From positions 177,564-241,563 of the forward strand of contig WTXG01000039.1 of assembly GCA_022496185.1 (NCBI GenBank): a DNA stretch of 64,000 nt, read 5' to 3'. The notes under the pieces were generated by a model that had not been told where the DNA came from, searched no databases, and saw nothing but the letters and a program-made list of their open reading frames with translations. Below are positions 32,693 through 43,913 of this stretch, piece by piece (position 1 is the stretch's first letter; each line of letters opens with the position of its first letter). This DNA is from Multifurca ochricompacta. Lineage: Eukaryota; Basidiomycota; Agaricomycetes; Russulales; Russulaceae. The position numbers and the translations under genes were made by a program.

Positions 32693-33999
32693 TTAGATAA
32701 GCCCTAGTCCAGTGATGAAGTCTTGGAGTTGTGTATGTGTGTGTGGTTTTGTGAATCCATCAGCCAGCATTTCTCCAGTGGGTGTCCTGATTAGATCAAT
32801 GTGTCCCTGTTTGACATATTTGTGAATGGCATGGAATTTGATAGCAATATGTTTGGATCTTTGCCCAGTCACAGGGTTGAGAGCCAAGTCCACTGCCCCT
32901 TTGTTATTGCCATGTAAGGGAATCAGATCTGTAACATTGTAGCTGAGTTCTGAGAGGAAGCTCTGGTACCAAGTGGCTTGATTTGCTGCTTCAGCAAGTG
33001 CCATGTACTCTGCATGAGTGGTGCTTTGGGTGACAGTCTTCTGCTTATGCGAGGTCCAAGAGATGGATGAGTCAGCAAGTAAAAAGATGTAGCCTGAGGT
33101 GGAATGATGATCATCGGCATGGTCCCCAAGACTGGAGTCCAAGTAGCCAACAAGTCCCTCTCTGCATGCTCCATCATAGTGAAGCCTAAGGTTGGCTGTG
33201 CTCCTTAGATAAGCCAGCACATATTTGGCAAGTTGCAGGTGTTGGGGTGAAGGATTTGCTGCATACTGCACAAGACACACTACAGCAAAAGATATGTCAG
33301 GGTGAGTCCCAATTTGCACATACAGAAGGCTCCCAATAATTTGTTGATAATAAGTGATTTCCGTTTGAGTAGCCTGTTCAGTGTGCTTTACCAGGTGGAC
33401 ATCTGCCCCAGCAGGGAGTGGTGTGCATGTGGGGTTCACATCCACCATCCCAAAGTGTGCAACAATCTCTCCAATGTACCATGATTGATCAATTTCCAGA
33501 CACTTGATAGATCTGTCACATGTGATCTGGACTCTGAGATATGAGTTGATCTCACCTAGATCTGTCATTTCATAGCACTTAGATAAGATCCCCTTGATCT
33601 GGTTAACCTCCTTGAGAGTATCACCTAAGATAGTGATGTTGTTGACATAGAGGATTATAATTGCTGTACCCTCCCCATCTTGGCGATGATGCATGTATAC
33701 CCTGGCATCAGAGAAAGTGCACATGAAGCCAAGCTCCAATAGAACTCCATGGAATTGCAAGTTCCATGTGCATGAGGCTTGTTTGAGTCCATAAATTGCC
33801 TTTTTCAGTAGGCATACCTTATTCATCTGGCCTGATGTGATGAAACCCTCCAGTTGCTCCATGTAAATTTCCTCATCCAGTAGTCCATTCAGGAATGCCA
33901 ACTTGACATCCATTTGATGGATCTCCCAATCCTCTAGTGCAGCCAATGCTAGCAGCAGTCTCAAAGACTTGAACCAGGCTACTGGAGAAAACATTTCTC
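32693..33999 (-). pseudogene. Copia-B RT/RNase H fragment
   Basis: An open frame of about 433 codons runs from FSPVAWFKSLR through HQMDVKLAFLNG, the RT core and RNase H (TTHAEYMALAEAA) to LITGLGLI-like copia ends. The catalytic YVDD is read as YVNN, both Asp codons changed to Asn, so it is inactive although the frame is open. The upstream part (gag to integrase) is missing; the sequence is cut at about 34000 by an LTR. Confidence 0.85.
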
Positions 34000-34004
34000 A
34001 TAAT

Positions 34005-34577
34005 TGTCATGAACTGACACCCTAGAGACCTCCTGACCCCCTGGAAATTCCTGAATGTTCCCAGAGACCCTGCAGAACCCTCAAAGATGAAGATAACCCT
34101 AGATTAAGACCAGAGAAGAGCCAGTCCAGACCAGGGCTGGACTCCTGCCAAATTGGAGACCTGTGGGAAGAGTACTAACAGAACCCCACAATGCCTAAAC
34201 AGCAGTCCACAAACTGCAGACTGTGGACTGCAGATTTCTAAGCCCAAAAGTGGGGCTATTCTCATTGGTGGATCAGTGGGGAGTTAAAGCAAAGTTAACC
34301 TCCCCTAAAGTAGTGCACAGACCAAAATCCCAGTTGTAATTATGTATATAAACCCTTTTGGAATAGAATGGACAGCTCCAGACTGTCCACTTGTGATCTG
34401 GTTCCTGATTACCTAGGAGATTAGCCCCACCTTGTGGAAGGCTTCTCATCCCTTGCCTTTGAGCTGTTCACTTCATCTTCTTGCACTTTCACCCTCACTC
34501 TCATCCTTTGCCCACTTCCAAATCCTTTCCCCTTGTATACAACCCACTGTCCAGGCAGTTGACAGTGAGTTGTAACA
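34005..34577 (+). repeat. LTR at a rearrangement junction
   Basis: 573 bp from TGTCATGAACTG to GTTGTAACA, with TATATAAA at about 34346 in plus orientation. Left neighbour is copia-B RT, right neighbour is the SWIM/MULE relic. The flanking pentamers (ATAAT and CTGAT) do not match. Confidence 0.6.
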
Positions 34578-34741
34578 CTGATTTACATCTGGCTGATAAG
34601 GTTCATTGATAGGCATTGTTATAGGTGTTCTCAGAGTTCTTCCAATTCCACTTGAATTGCTTATGCCATGACAAGAGCTCTCAATAATGGCCAGTATCTG
34701 TAAGTAAGCATTCCAACTTTCAATGATATGAGGGTGCAAGT
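34578..34741 (-). pseudogene. SWIM/MULE-like transposon ORF relic, downstream piece
   Basis: The minus strand reads (with a frameshift) LLTDTGHY, then TPITMPINEPYQPDV. This resembles the segment just before the SWIM zinc finger in basidiomycete MULE-type transposon proteins. It continues directly from the piece at 41208-41989 once copia-C and one CAAGT are dropped. Confidence 0.5.
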
Positions 34742-35235
34742 TGTTGAACAGGCATGAGGCACAGCATACTGACTGTACAGTTAGCGGTTAGGCTAGAAAG
34801 ACAAGTTTACTTCAGAGGTGAAGAAAACTCTATTATACTATACTACACACCTAGAAAGACAAGTTCTCTACATGAGACAGTTAGTCAAAGGTAAGTAGTA
34901 AGTAGAGAAAGGACTTACACTTCAGAGGTGAAGAAACTCTGAAGTGTAGAGACGAAACAGACACCCTTATATACTATCCAAGGGATGGTCTGTGCACTGG
35001 GAATAAGTCCACAAGTGCCGGACAAAGTCCAAACAATCAACATGAGGGAAAAGGCCATTGGCCATACAGAAATCACATGTTACATGGTGTATCAGTCAGC
35101 TACTGCGGAATGTGAGAAAGAAAGTAATAATGATAATGTAAAAGTCCGAAACTCCGGTATCTAATCTAATCTACAAAGTAGCTAATCTAATCACCTGATG
35201 CCTGAAGCATCACCGAACATCTTCTGTGTTCAACA
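34742..35235 (-). repeat. Copia-C 3' LTR (left end)
   Basis: 494 bp; minus-strand TATATAAGGG at about 34965-34974. Small indels relative to the right LTR. Confidence 0.9.
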
Positions 35236-35469
35236 TCCCTCCATGCTGAAGGCATCTGGTCATAGATGGAAATGAGTTAAATGAGCACATCACCAGCCAG
35301 AGATCCAACTTCTCTAACTCTCAGAGTGAGAAGGCATGGTGTTCAGAGGCATATCGCGGTGATTCGCTTATGCAAACTGAAACCATACACACCTCTTGCA
35401 TCACTCTCGAAGTTGAGAACTTTGCTCATGGTGGGAAAGTGAAACTGGTATTCAAAGTCTCCAGATTCC

Positions 35470-38400
35470 AGCTCTCTCATTCCAGTATAAGTCCAAGTCC
35501 ATTGACCATGGTTTCAAACGATGCTCTTGGTAGAGACTTAGTAAAGCCATCTGCCAGCATCTCACCTGTGGGGGTACCACTAACTCAATTATGTGCGATT
35601 CAATGTACCCCCTAATGGCATGGTACTTGATAGGTATATGCTTTGACCGCCTTCCTGTGACTGGGTTTAATGCCAGATCTACGGCACCCTTATTGTCACA
35701 ATGGAGTAGTATAGGGGAGGATACCTCATACCCTAATTCCTCCATAAAAGTCCTATACCACACAGCCTGTTTGCAGCCTCAGAGAGGCTCATATACTCGC
35801 TTCAGTGGTGGACTGTGCTACTGTTTTCTGCTTTCTGGAACACCAGATATGGCACCATTTGCTAAGAAAAACACATAGCCTGAGGTGAGTGGCAGTCTTC
35901 TTGATCTCCCCATGAAGAATCTGCAAAGCCATGAAGGCCACTCTCCCCATTCCCTCCAGAATAGCGTAACTTGCAGTCTTTTGTACTATTAAGATACTTT
36001 AAGACATATTTTGCAAGTCGCATGTGATCTTGAGAGGGGTTGGAAGCATATTGACTAAGGCGCGCCACAGCAAACTATGTCGGGTCTGCTTCCAATCTGC
36101 ACCCATAGCAGAGACCCCATCAACTGTTGGTACTTCTTTATTTCAGAAGTAGATGCCTGGCCATCAAACTTGACCAGATGTACATCAGCGCCAGAGGGAA
36201 GAGGAGTATATACTCGGTTGGAATCCCTCATCCCAAACTTCTCAATAATAGATAAAACATAGGCTGCTTGGTCAATTTCCAGTGTCTTGTTAGGATGATC
36301 CCTGGTGATGTTAACTCCAAGGTATGACTGGATTTCTCCCAAGTCAGTCATCTCATATCGATTAGATAGAGCTGACTTCAGCCACGTTATCTTATCATTG
36401 GAAGACCCAAGTATAGTAATGTCATCTACATAGAGAATGACATAAAGTGAATCATCCCCCTCCTTTTGATGAAACATGTATACTCCTGCATCAGAGTATG
36501 TCCGAGTGAAGCCCAGTTCATTAAGAACTGCATGGAATTGTAGATTCCATGCTCGGGAGGCTTGTTTGAGGCCATATAATGCTTTTTGTAGCCTGCAAAC
36601 TTTGGACTCTTGACCAGCAATGATGAAACCAACTGGTTGCTCCATATATATCTCTTCTTCCAGATCACCATGTAGGAATGCTGATTTGACATCCATTTGG
36701 TGGATTTCCCAATCCTCTAGTGTAGCTAGTGCTAGTAATAATCTAGAGATTCAAATCTGGTGACTGGAGAGAATGTTTCGTCAAAGTCCACCCCTTCTAT
36801 TTGGGTGAAACCTTTTGCCACGAGCCTAGCACAAACTGTCCATCTGGTTTCAGCTTAAAAACCCATTTTGACTTGACGCCTTTCTTCCTTTTGGAAGATC
36901 CTCAAGGCACCACACATCTAGTTTATCTAAGGCATCAATTTCATATTTACATGCCTCAAGCCATTCACTGGCATTGTCAGACTGCATTGCCTCCTGAAAA
37001 GTCAGGGGATCTCTATAAGAGACTCCTGCTGCATTTAGCAATTCCATATGCCCAAGTCTGGAAGAACCTGCATGAACTCAGCATTATCCTCAGTATAAAA
37101 TCAAGGATTCATGCATCGTGAATGTTTGGGACATGCAGTATCAAGATCTAATCTTCCTGCACTGCCCTGTCACGTTGCTGAGACGTGGACTTTCCCTAGT
37201 AAATACTGGTTGGGGAAGTCTGCCAACATTCTTTTTAGATTGTCTTTTGGCACGGGTTCTCTGGGGGAGTTCAGATGGTTCCATGATTTGGGACGGAGGT
37301 GTCTGATAGATAGTTCATCATGTGTCTCGTTTTCGGGTGTGGTAGGCTCAGGATTTAATTGAGGAGGTTCCACTACCTCCTGTTCCTCAACCTTGGCTCC
37401 TTGTCTTCAGGAGCCTGAGGAACTGTGGCTATTGCTGGTTGAGGCTGGACAGGCCTCTCTGTTTCTAAGACAAAAGGTGTAACTTTTTCCTTTTGCTTTC
37501 CCTTGCTGTCCTTGGCAAGGTTGGATGGGAAGGACCCTTCATCAAATGTCACATCTCTTGACAATACGAAGGATCGAGTATGCATATCCCAAAGAAGATA
37601 TCCTTTAGAGTGGGGTGCATACCCGACAAAGACTGTTTCCTGGCTTTGTGATCCAGTTTACGTCTTTTGTCCTCTGGGACAGTATAGTAGGCTAAGCAGC
37701 CAAATATTTTAAATAGAGACATCTGGAATGTCCCCATCCAGAAGCTCAAGCGGTGTCCTCCACTTATTGGAAGGATAGGCGTTCTATTGTATATGTGACA
37801 GGCTGTTCGCACTGCACATTCCCAGAAACCAAGGGAAAGACCAGCATGATGCAGCATACTGGTGCTTTTCCATGATGGTTCTGTTGAACCTTTCAGCCCT
37901 TCCGTTCTGTTGTGGGGAGTATGGCATTGTCAATTTATGCTCTATGCCAGCCTGCTCAAGTATTGACTTCAGCTCCCTATTGACAAATTCGCCACCTTGG
38001 TCTGTGTGTAAGGTCTTTATTTTCTTGTCTGTTTTATTTTCCAAGAATGCCTTAATGTTACAGAAGACCGATGTAAATCACTTTTGCTTTCATAGCAACA
38101 ACTAGAGCTGTCCTGCTAAAGTCGTCTATGAAAGTGGCAAGTATAGGTTCCCTTGAATTGAAGTACATTGTAAAGGACCAACTAGGTCACTATGAATACT
38201 TCCAAGGGTGCTGAAGCTCTCTTTTGAGAGGGAGGGAATGGAAGACGGTGTGATTTTCCCATTTCACAGCCATAACACGGCTTGTCTTCCACTTGGCTAT
38301 TATCTATGCTAAGGCCTTTTACAGCCTTAGGAGCATGTCTTTTGAGGGCCTCTTTTGACATATGACCCATGCGCAAATGCCAGGTATCAAGGCTACTTGA

Positions 38401-39789
38401 TGCAGATTTGTGGGATGCAGTATTTAATTCTGCATGTTTTCCCAAAGACCCAATAGAGTCCCATAGCCTTGACACCTTCCACTATAATTTATTATTGTAC
38501 TTTATTTTGACCTCAGATGGAGAAAATTCCACTGAGCCGCCTTTGTCGTGATGCAGCTAGTTGACAGTATTCTTTCACTGCCAGGCATATAAAAGACATT
38601 ATTTAACTCTAACTCATATTATTATGAGTTCTGAGAATGACTTTGCCTGTTCCTTCAACTTGGACTATGGATCCATCACCAATTGTCACCTGATGTCCCT
38701 TGTGTGGGAAATACTCAGAGAAATCGTCTAAGTATGGTGTAAAGTGAGTGGTGGCTCCGCTGTCCATCATCCAAGGATTGCTGCCATCATCGACTTCTTG
38801 CGTATGCTTGGTCATCATATAAAGTGAAATGCGAGGTGTCTCATGCACCTCCTGTATTCTGCCACTACCATTAACTATGGTAGCTACTTGTGTGGAGTTT
38901 GTTTGTACACTGGGGCCTTGCCCCTTCCTCTTGTTGCCCTTTTTGCCTGCATCAGCATTGGCTCTGTCCTGTTTCCTTTGCGACATTCATTTGCCTTGTG
39001 GCCTGGCTTCTGGCAATAGAAGCAGGTGACATCATTGGACGATGATGCACCTGCAGGTTGTGGCGTGAAATTACTTGTTTTTTATTTTTATTTTTGTTGA
39101 CATGGGCTGCCTTGTTAAGGGCAGCCCCAACACCACTTCCTGCGGGGCCGGCAAGTCGGCTTTCCTCATTTAGGAACCTTTGTACAAGGTCCTGAGGGGA
39201 AAGGCGGTCAGGGGACCTGACGCCAGGATTGAGCCAGCAATGGCACTGTAGGATGGAGGCAGGGATTGGAGCAATATAAAGCTCATCTGGAGATCAGAGA
39301 TCTCCATCCCATTCTCTTTGAGAGTACTCCTCACATCCAACACACGCTGCAACTGGGGTCTGAATTGTTTGCCCTCCTCCAAGCGAAGGAGGACACAGAA
39401 CACCACAAGTTGTAGGTGGCCATGCTACCTACTGAGCCATAGAGCGATTCCAAATGCTCATACTTGGCATTGACAGTGGATAAGTTCTGTCAGAGGCAAT
39501 TTGGGAGTATGTTTTGATGATTACCATCACCAGAACTCCCATGAGGACTTCCTCCACTCTGTTCCATTCTAGGTACATTGGCTCTGACCAAAGTGCAAAC
39601 GTTTGGCATACTTGTCATCCTTTTCTCCATCTTCTGGCTTCAGCGGATTAGGAATTCAGGGGCATCATGTGTGATGTGCCTCTTCATTCCATTGATCCTG
39701 AGCAGGGCGTGAAGACACGACCACTGCTGCCAATTGGAGCCATCAAGTTTGTCGAACTTGAAAGTGGGAGGGAAGATGATGGAAGACAT
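35470..39789 (-). pseudogene. Copia-C gag-pol remains
   Basis: On the minus strand: gag from the ATG at 39789 (FKFDKLDGSNWQQW), zinc knuckle CFYCQKPGHKANEC at about 39030-38985, protease MDSGATTHF at about 38760, GAG-pre-integrase (TWHLRMGHMS ... CYGCEMGK), integrase (HTDQGGEF, then YSPQQNGRAERFNRT), RT with YVDDITIL at about 36430, RNase H in two frames (35862-36068 and 35452-35763). No long intact frame spans the element, but the catalytic motifs named are largely preserved. Confidence 0.87.
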
Positions 39790-40709
39790 TGAGATGATTT
39801 GTAAAAAAGATCCTGGTTCCAAGGAGCAATTAGAACCAGTTGTCCAGGTCTCATTGAAGAGGGCCCGTCCATTCTGTGGCGCTATGCTTCAGAACTTAAG
39901 AAAGTCCTGCCTCTGATGTGCAACTTCTAAGTAGTATAGTAGGCTATCTAGCGCCATCTACAACAAGTCCTAAGCCCACATCAGGGGGACATTGTGTAAA
40001 TAGATGGGGAGTCATGTCATGGAGGAGCCAACCGCAAGTTCCACTAGAGACAAAGGGTATAGAGCCCTTCCTCTAGTGCTGGTGGTGGAGTCCATGATTA
40101 AGCCCTAGATGATTGGGGCCATGACTATAGTAGACTATTAGGTTTCCTCTGGTTGGGGCGAACCCCCAACAAAGCAGCGGGTACTTCTGCCCAGAGACAA
40201 AACCTTCTAGCTACTGTGTAAATACTATAGTAGTTCAAGCCTACTTGTATCGAGCCCAAGCGTCATGGGAGTGACTACCCATGCCTTGTTCTAGACCCTA
40301 AACTCTACCAGCAGGTCGCTAAACCTGGCTTACAGATCAGCCAAGCATTGACTGAACCTATAGCCCCAAGCCTTCTGGGCAAGTGGCCTACTAAGTCTAT
40401 GGATGGGATGAAAACCCAGCTACAACTATGAATACTATTTACTTAGAGCGCACATGAGGAACTCAAGGTGTTTCACCCGCTTAGGGTCCCTCATCACCTT
40501 TGCAAGAATCCCCTGAGGGACTAGCCAGACAGATCAAGGTGGGCACATAAAGCGCACCACCTTGTGGACAGTTAAGGGCAAGAGAGAAGAAATCGAAGCT
40601 CACTGTGACTGTGATTGGGAAGAGGAGTCTTGTAAGCAGTGAGCTTGACGAAGGGTTGGACTGATCAAAAGAAAGACAGATCAGTAAAGTGTGCCCAGGG
40701 CCCATAACC
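39790..40709 (-). other. Copia-C leader between 5' LTR and gag
   Basis: About 0.9 kb, unusually long for a copia leader, with no supported ORF. CTATAGTAG-like motifs recur at about 39934, 40125 and 40227. Next to the LTR the minus strand reads GGTTATGGGCCCTGG, a plausible primer-binding site. Confidence 0.5.
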
Positions 40710-41207
40710 TGTTGAACAGGCATGAGGTGCAGCATACTGACTGTACAGTTAGCGGGTTAGGCTAGAAAGACAAGTTACTTCAGAGGTGAAGAAACTCTAT
40801 TATACTATACTACACACCTAGAAAGACAAGTTCTCTACATGAGACGGTTAGTCAAAGGTAAGGTAGTAAGTAAGAGACAGGACTTACACTTCAGAGGTGA
40901 AGAAAACTCTGAAGTGTAGAGACGAAACAGACACCCTTATATACTATCCAAGGGATGGTCTGTGCACCGGGAATAAGTCCACAAGTGCCGGACAAAGTCC
41001 AAACAATCAACATGAGGGAGAAAGGCCATTGGCCACTACAGAAATCACATGTTACATGGTGTATCAGTCAGCTACTGCGGAATGTGAGAAAGAAAGTAAT
41101 AATGATAATGTAAAAGTCCGAAACTCCGGTATCTAATCTAATCTACAAAGTAGCTAATCTAATCACCTGATGCCTGAAGCATCACCGAACATCTTCTGTG
41201 TTCAACA
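40710..41207 (-). repeat. Copia-C 5' LTR (right end)
   Basis: 498 bp, direct repeat of 34742-35235. Confidence 0.9.
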
Positions 41208-41989
41208 CAAGTTTGGTGATTAGAATCCAGACTAGAAGATCACATTGTGGCATGTGAAAGTGATATAGGAAGTTGTGCTTTATTTGTTGCCAACTGGATC
41301 AAAGGTAAGTCTTGGAATTCTCAACAGCTGATCCATACTTACTGGCTTTCTAGAATCATCATTGTTTTCAAAATGGGTATTTCTGGATGTGCCGACTGCA
41401 CCCACAGCTCCCACCAGCCCTTTCAATACCAGTTTTCCCAAAGGTATGTCCATGCATCTTGTAGGTCATACTTAACACAGAACCCATACATTTGCCAAAC
41501 AGCCCACTTCTTGATCCCCTCAGGACTCAGGTGTGCATACCCTGGAATTGATGGATGGGCACAGTAATGCTTTTCTAGAATTGTGACAATTGGCTGGTGG
41601 TAAATAGCTGGGCAAATTTCTGTTGGGTTTCATTCTGTAACCCCTCCTCATCTTCATTGTCACTGCTTTCAGGCTCATGTGGAATGATAGGTCCCTGTGA
41701 TGAAGCTGGTGCAATTTGGAGGGGGGGTACCTTGATGGTGATATGTAGGTCCTTAGTTCCCTGAGTTTCTTTATCAATGTTGTGATGATGTGATTCATGA
41801 GCAGGAGTGGGTTCTGGTGCTGATGTCGATGGTGCCTTTTGTGCAGGAATTGTGATGGATAAGGTATTGGATCCTCTTGTAATCATGTTCCAGGCACTCA
41901 TGTGTGTTTGTGTAGGACATATGTTTTCTATATCATTGGGTACACTGCCCTCATATTCTTCAGCATCAATGCATCCCAGAGGGATAAAG
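41208..41989 (-). pseudogene. SWIM/MULE-like transposon ORF relic, middle piece
   Basis: Open for 108 codons (41901-41575: ESSDNEDEEGLQNETQQKF), then, with stops, GYAHLSPEGIKKWAVWQMYG, CVKYDLQDAWTYLWENWY, HPEIPILKT and CDLLVWILITKLAPS. This series resembles the region before the SWIM finger of MULE-like proteins in Agaricomycetes (from memory). It is flanked by copia-C on the left and gypsy A2 on the right. Confidence 0.5.
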
Positions 41990-42580
41990 TGTTACATCTG
42001 GTGTGGGACGTTCCACACAACTTGTGTGACAGTGTTCGTTCGTTATCAGGTAAGAAACCAATAAGGCTCCTTGGAGTTTGTACAGGAAGAGTCAAAGTCA
42101 AAGAGGCTGTACTCTAAGACAATGTTGAGCAGGAGATACCAGAAGTATTGTGAGATGATCAAGTCAAGGCTTTCAAAGGGAAGTCCAGAAGACAAGCACC
42201 AATGTATTCAATAAGTCGAGTCTGAGGTCTACAATGTAGTTACAGCGGACTTATATACGTAATCAAATGAGCATCTAAAGATAAGATATCACAGAGTCAT
42301 GTGGGCCCGAATATACAAAAGTGGAGGGCGTAAAGCCTGGCTTCTGATAGGGAATTAAGTAAGTGTCCGGTCTTAGCAATAAGGAGATAACAGATAACAG
42401 AAGATGTAAACAGATGTAAATAACATGTCAACATGTACAAGCAACAGTCATGGGGAAGGCAGTAGGGCACGTGAGGGATCCCAGGATGGGGGTGTGATCA
42501 GGAAGTGGAGTGTTGGTGGAAGGGAAGGGTCATCATTGGGAATGGTGAAAAGAGTGGGTTGCTAGGCAAGGGTTGTAACA
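41990..42580 (-). repeat. Gypsy A2 3' LTR
   Basis: 591 bp, next to the reversed polypurine tract TCACCCCCTC; contains the self-primer segment at 42213-42223. Confidence 0.9.
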
Positions 42581-42611
42581 TCACCCCCTCTTCTGGTTCT
42601 AGCTGACCCGG

Positions 42612-43811
42612 CTAGAAACGATTTGTACCATCATCATCCTGCACCAGGTCCAGATAGTCATCAGCTACATTACGATCATCCAGGGTATAGTTTTCTTTGT
42701 CTGAATCCTGGGGGCATCTATGGGCGTGGAGAAACCTGTAAGGGCTGCGCTGTCCACACGAGTAACAGAGGTCATGGATGGGGCAGTCCAGCTCACAATG
42801 CCCCGAGTTGTGGTGAAGACACTTGCCACACCACCCAGAGGGGTTGATGATCATTGGAGTGACACCGACGCAACAGAAAATGCAGAACCAGCTCCAATGC
42901 AGATTGCTGCGGCAATGATGGCACCATTTGTGGTTGAGGGGGCAGTTCCAACTAATGTGGTACTTGCTGTCACACCACCAGCATGTTTCTCTGCGAGGGT
43001 TCTCATGCATCCGTGGCATTTCAAATCGGTTCGGCAGCAGCATTGGAGCAGCTCCCAATGATTGTGGAGGGAGGGGTTGTGCATATGTGTCAGTGTACCT
43101 TTCAGTGATGGTCTGATATGCATCTCCCTTTTCCAACCTCTTCCAAATCTCCACCAATTCCTGTTCTACCTGGAACATCCCACTAGTCAGCCGTGTCATC
43201 ATCTTCACATGTTCTTTATATTGCCTGTTGAGCATTGTGCACAACATTAGGTTCTTCTGCAGTCTCATCACCTCAGCCTTGAGACATGGTAGGTGCATGT
43301 CATTCAACACTTCGTCTATGGCAAAGGCCCAAGAGTTGTCAGCAGCCAGATGCCCAAGCTGTTTGTCGCTCATTGTGTGATGGAGACGCCCTGTGTACCT
43401 CTCCTCCAAATAGACTGGAGCTCCATAAACTGGGCTGTTCCTCTTCATGCATCCGGCCATGTCCATCCCTCCATTGGTGTAAAAGATGTACTTAGCTATT
43501 GCAACCTCTCCATCGGCCATTGTAATTTCGAGAGGGAAGTACATGGATGAGTTTGGGTTGTTGGCGAAGAACAGGAACTCTGGGACTTTGTCATCCAACT
43601 CCATCCCCAAAAGGTCATTTGGGTGAGGCTCTTCGCAGTGGTCGAAGTCATCATTGGGGTTAGGGGATTGGTTTTTGACTTGTGCTTCAGCAGCTTCGTA
43701 ATCAATAGGGGAGGAGGGGCATGTGGAAGGATGAGCAGATGGGAAGTTCTCGACAACTACAACAGAAGAGGTGAAAGCATCAATGGCGGCATTGGTGGCG
43801 ACAAAAGACAT
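42612..43811 (-). CDS. Gypsy A2 ORF3, 399 residues, intact frame
   Basis: Homologue of 28704-29909, starting at the ATG at 43811 (MSFVATNAAIDAF); an in-frame ATG at 43850 is an alternative. The frame is uninterrupted although most other A2 frames are broken. All knuckle Cys and His residues are kept (CWWCDSKYHISWNC, CHHCRSNLHWSWFC), while several Arg codons have become Trp, His or Cys, as expected from CpG decay. Confidence 0.85.
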   Translation of the reverse strand: MSFVATNAAIDAFTSSVVVVENFPSAHPSTCPSSPIDYEAAEAQVKNQSPNPNDDFDHCEEPHPNDLLGMELDDKVPEFLFFANNPNSSMYFPLEITMADGEVAIAKYIFYTNGGMDMAGCMKRNSPVYGAPVYLEERYTGRLHHTMSDKQLGHLAADNSWAFAIDEVLNDMHLPCLKAEVMRLQKNLMLCTMLNRQYKEHVKMMTRLTSGMFQVEQELVEIWKRLEKGDAYQTITERYTDTYAQPLPPQSLGAAPMLLPNRFEMPRMHENPRRETCWWCDSKYHISWNCPLNHKWCHHCRSNLHWSWFCIFCCVGVTPMIINPSGWCGKCLHHNSGHCELDCPIHDLCYSCGQRSPYRFLHAHRCPQDSDKENYTLDDRNVADDYLDLVQDDDGTNRF

Positions 43812-43913
43812 GATGGATTGAATAGTGTTAGAACGTTGCTGAGAGAGCATGTACTGGGGAATTTGATGGGGTCTGGGGTTGCTCTTTTAACTGCTCTTGG
43901 GCGCTTCTGGGTG

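Larger units (their letters stand above)
34742..41207 (-). mobile_element. Copia-C: full-length Ty1/copia element, decayed
   Basis: LTRs TGTTGAACAGG ... GTGTTCAACA at 34742-35235 and 40710-41207; target duplication CAAGT at 34737-34741 and 41208-41212. Domain order on the minus strand is gag, zinc knuckle, PR, IN, RT, RH. Many frameshifts and stops. It is inserted in the SWIM/MULE relic. Confidence 0.92.
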
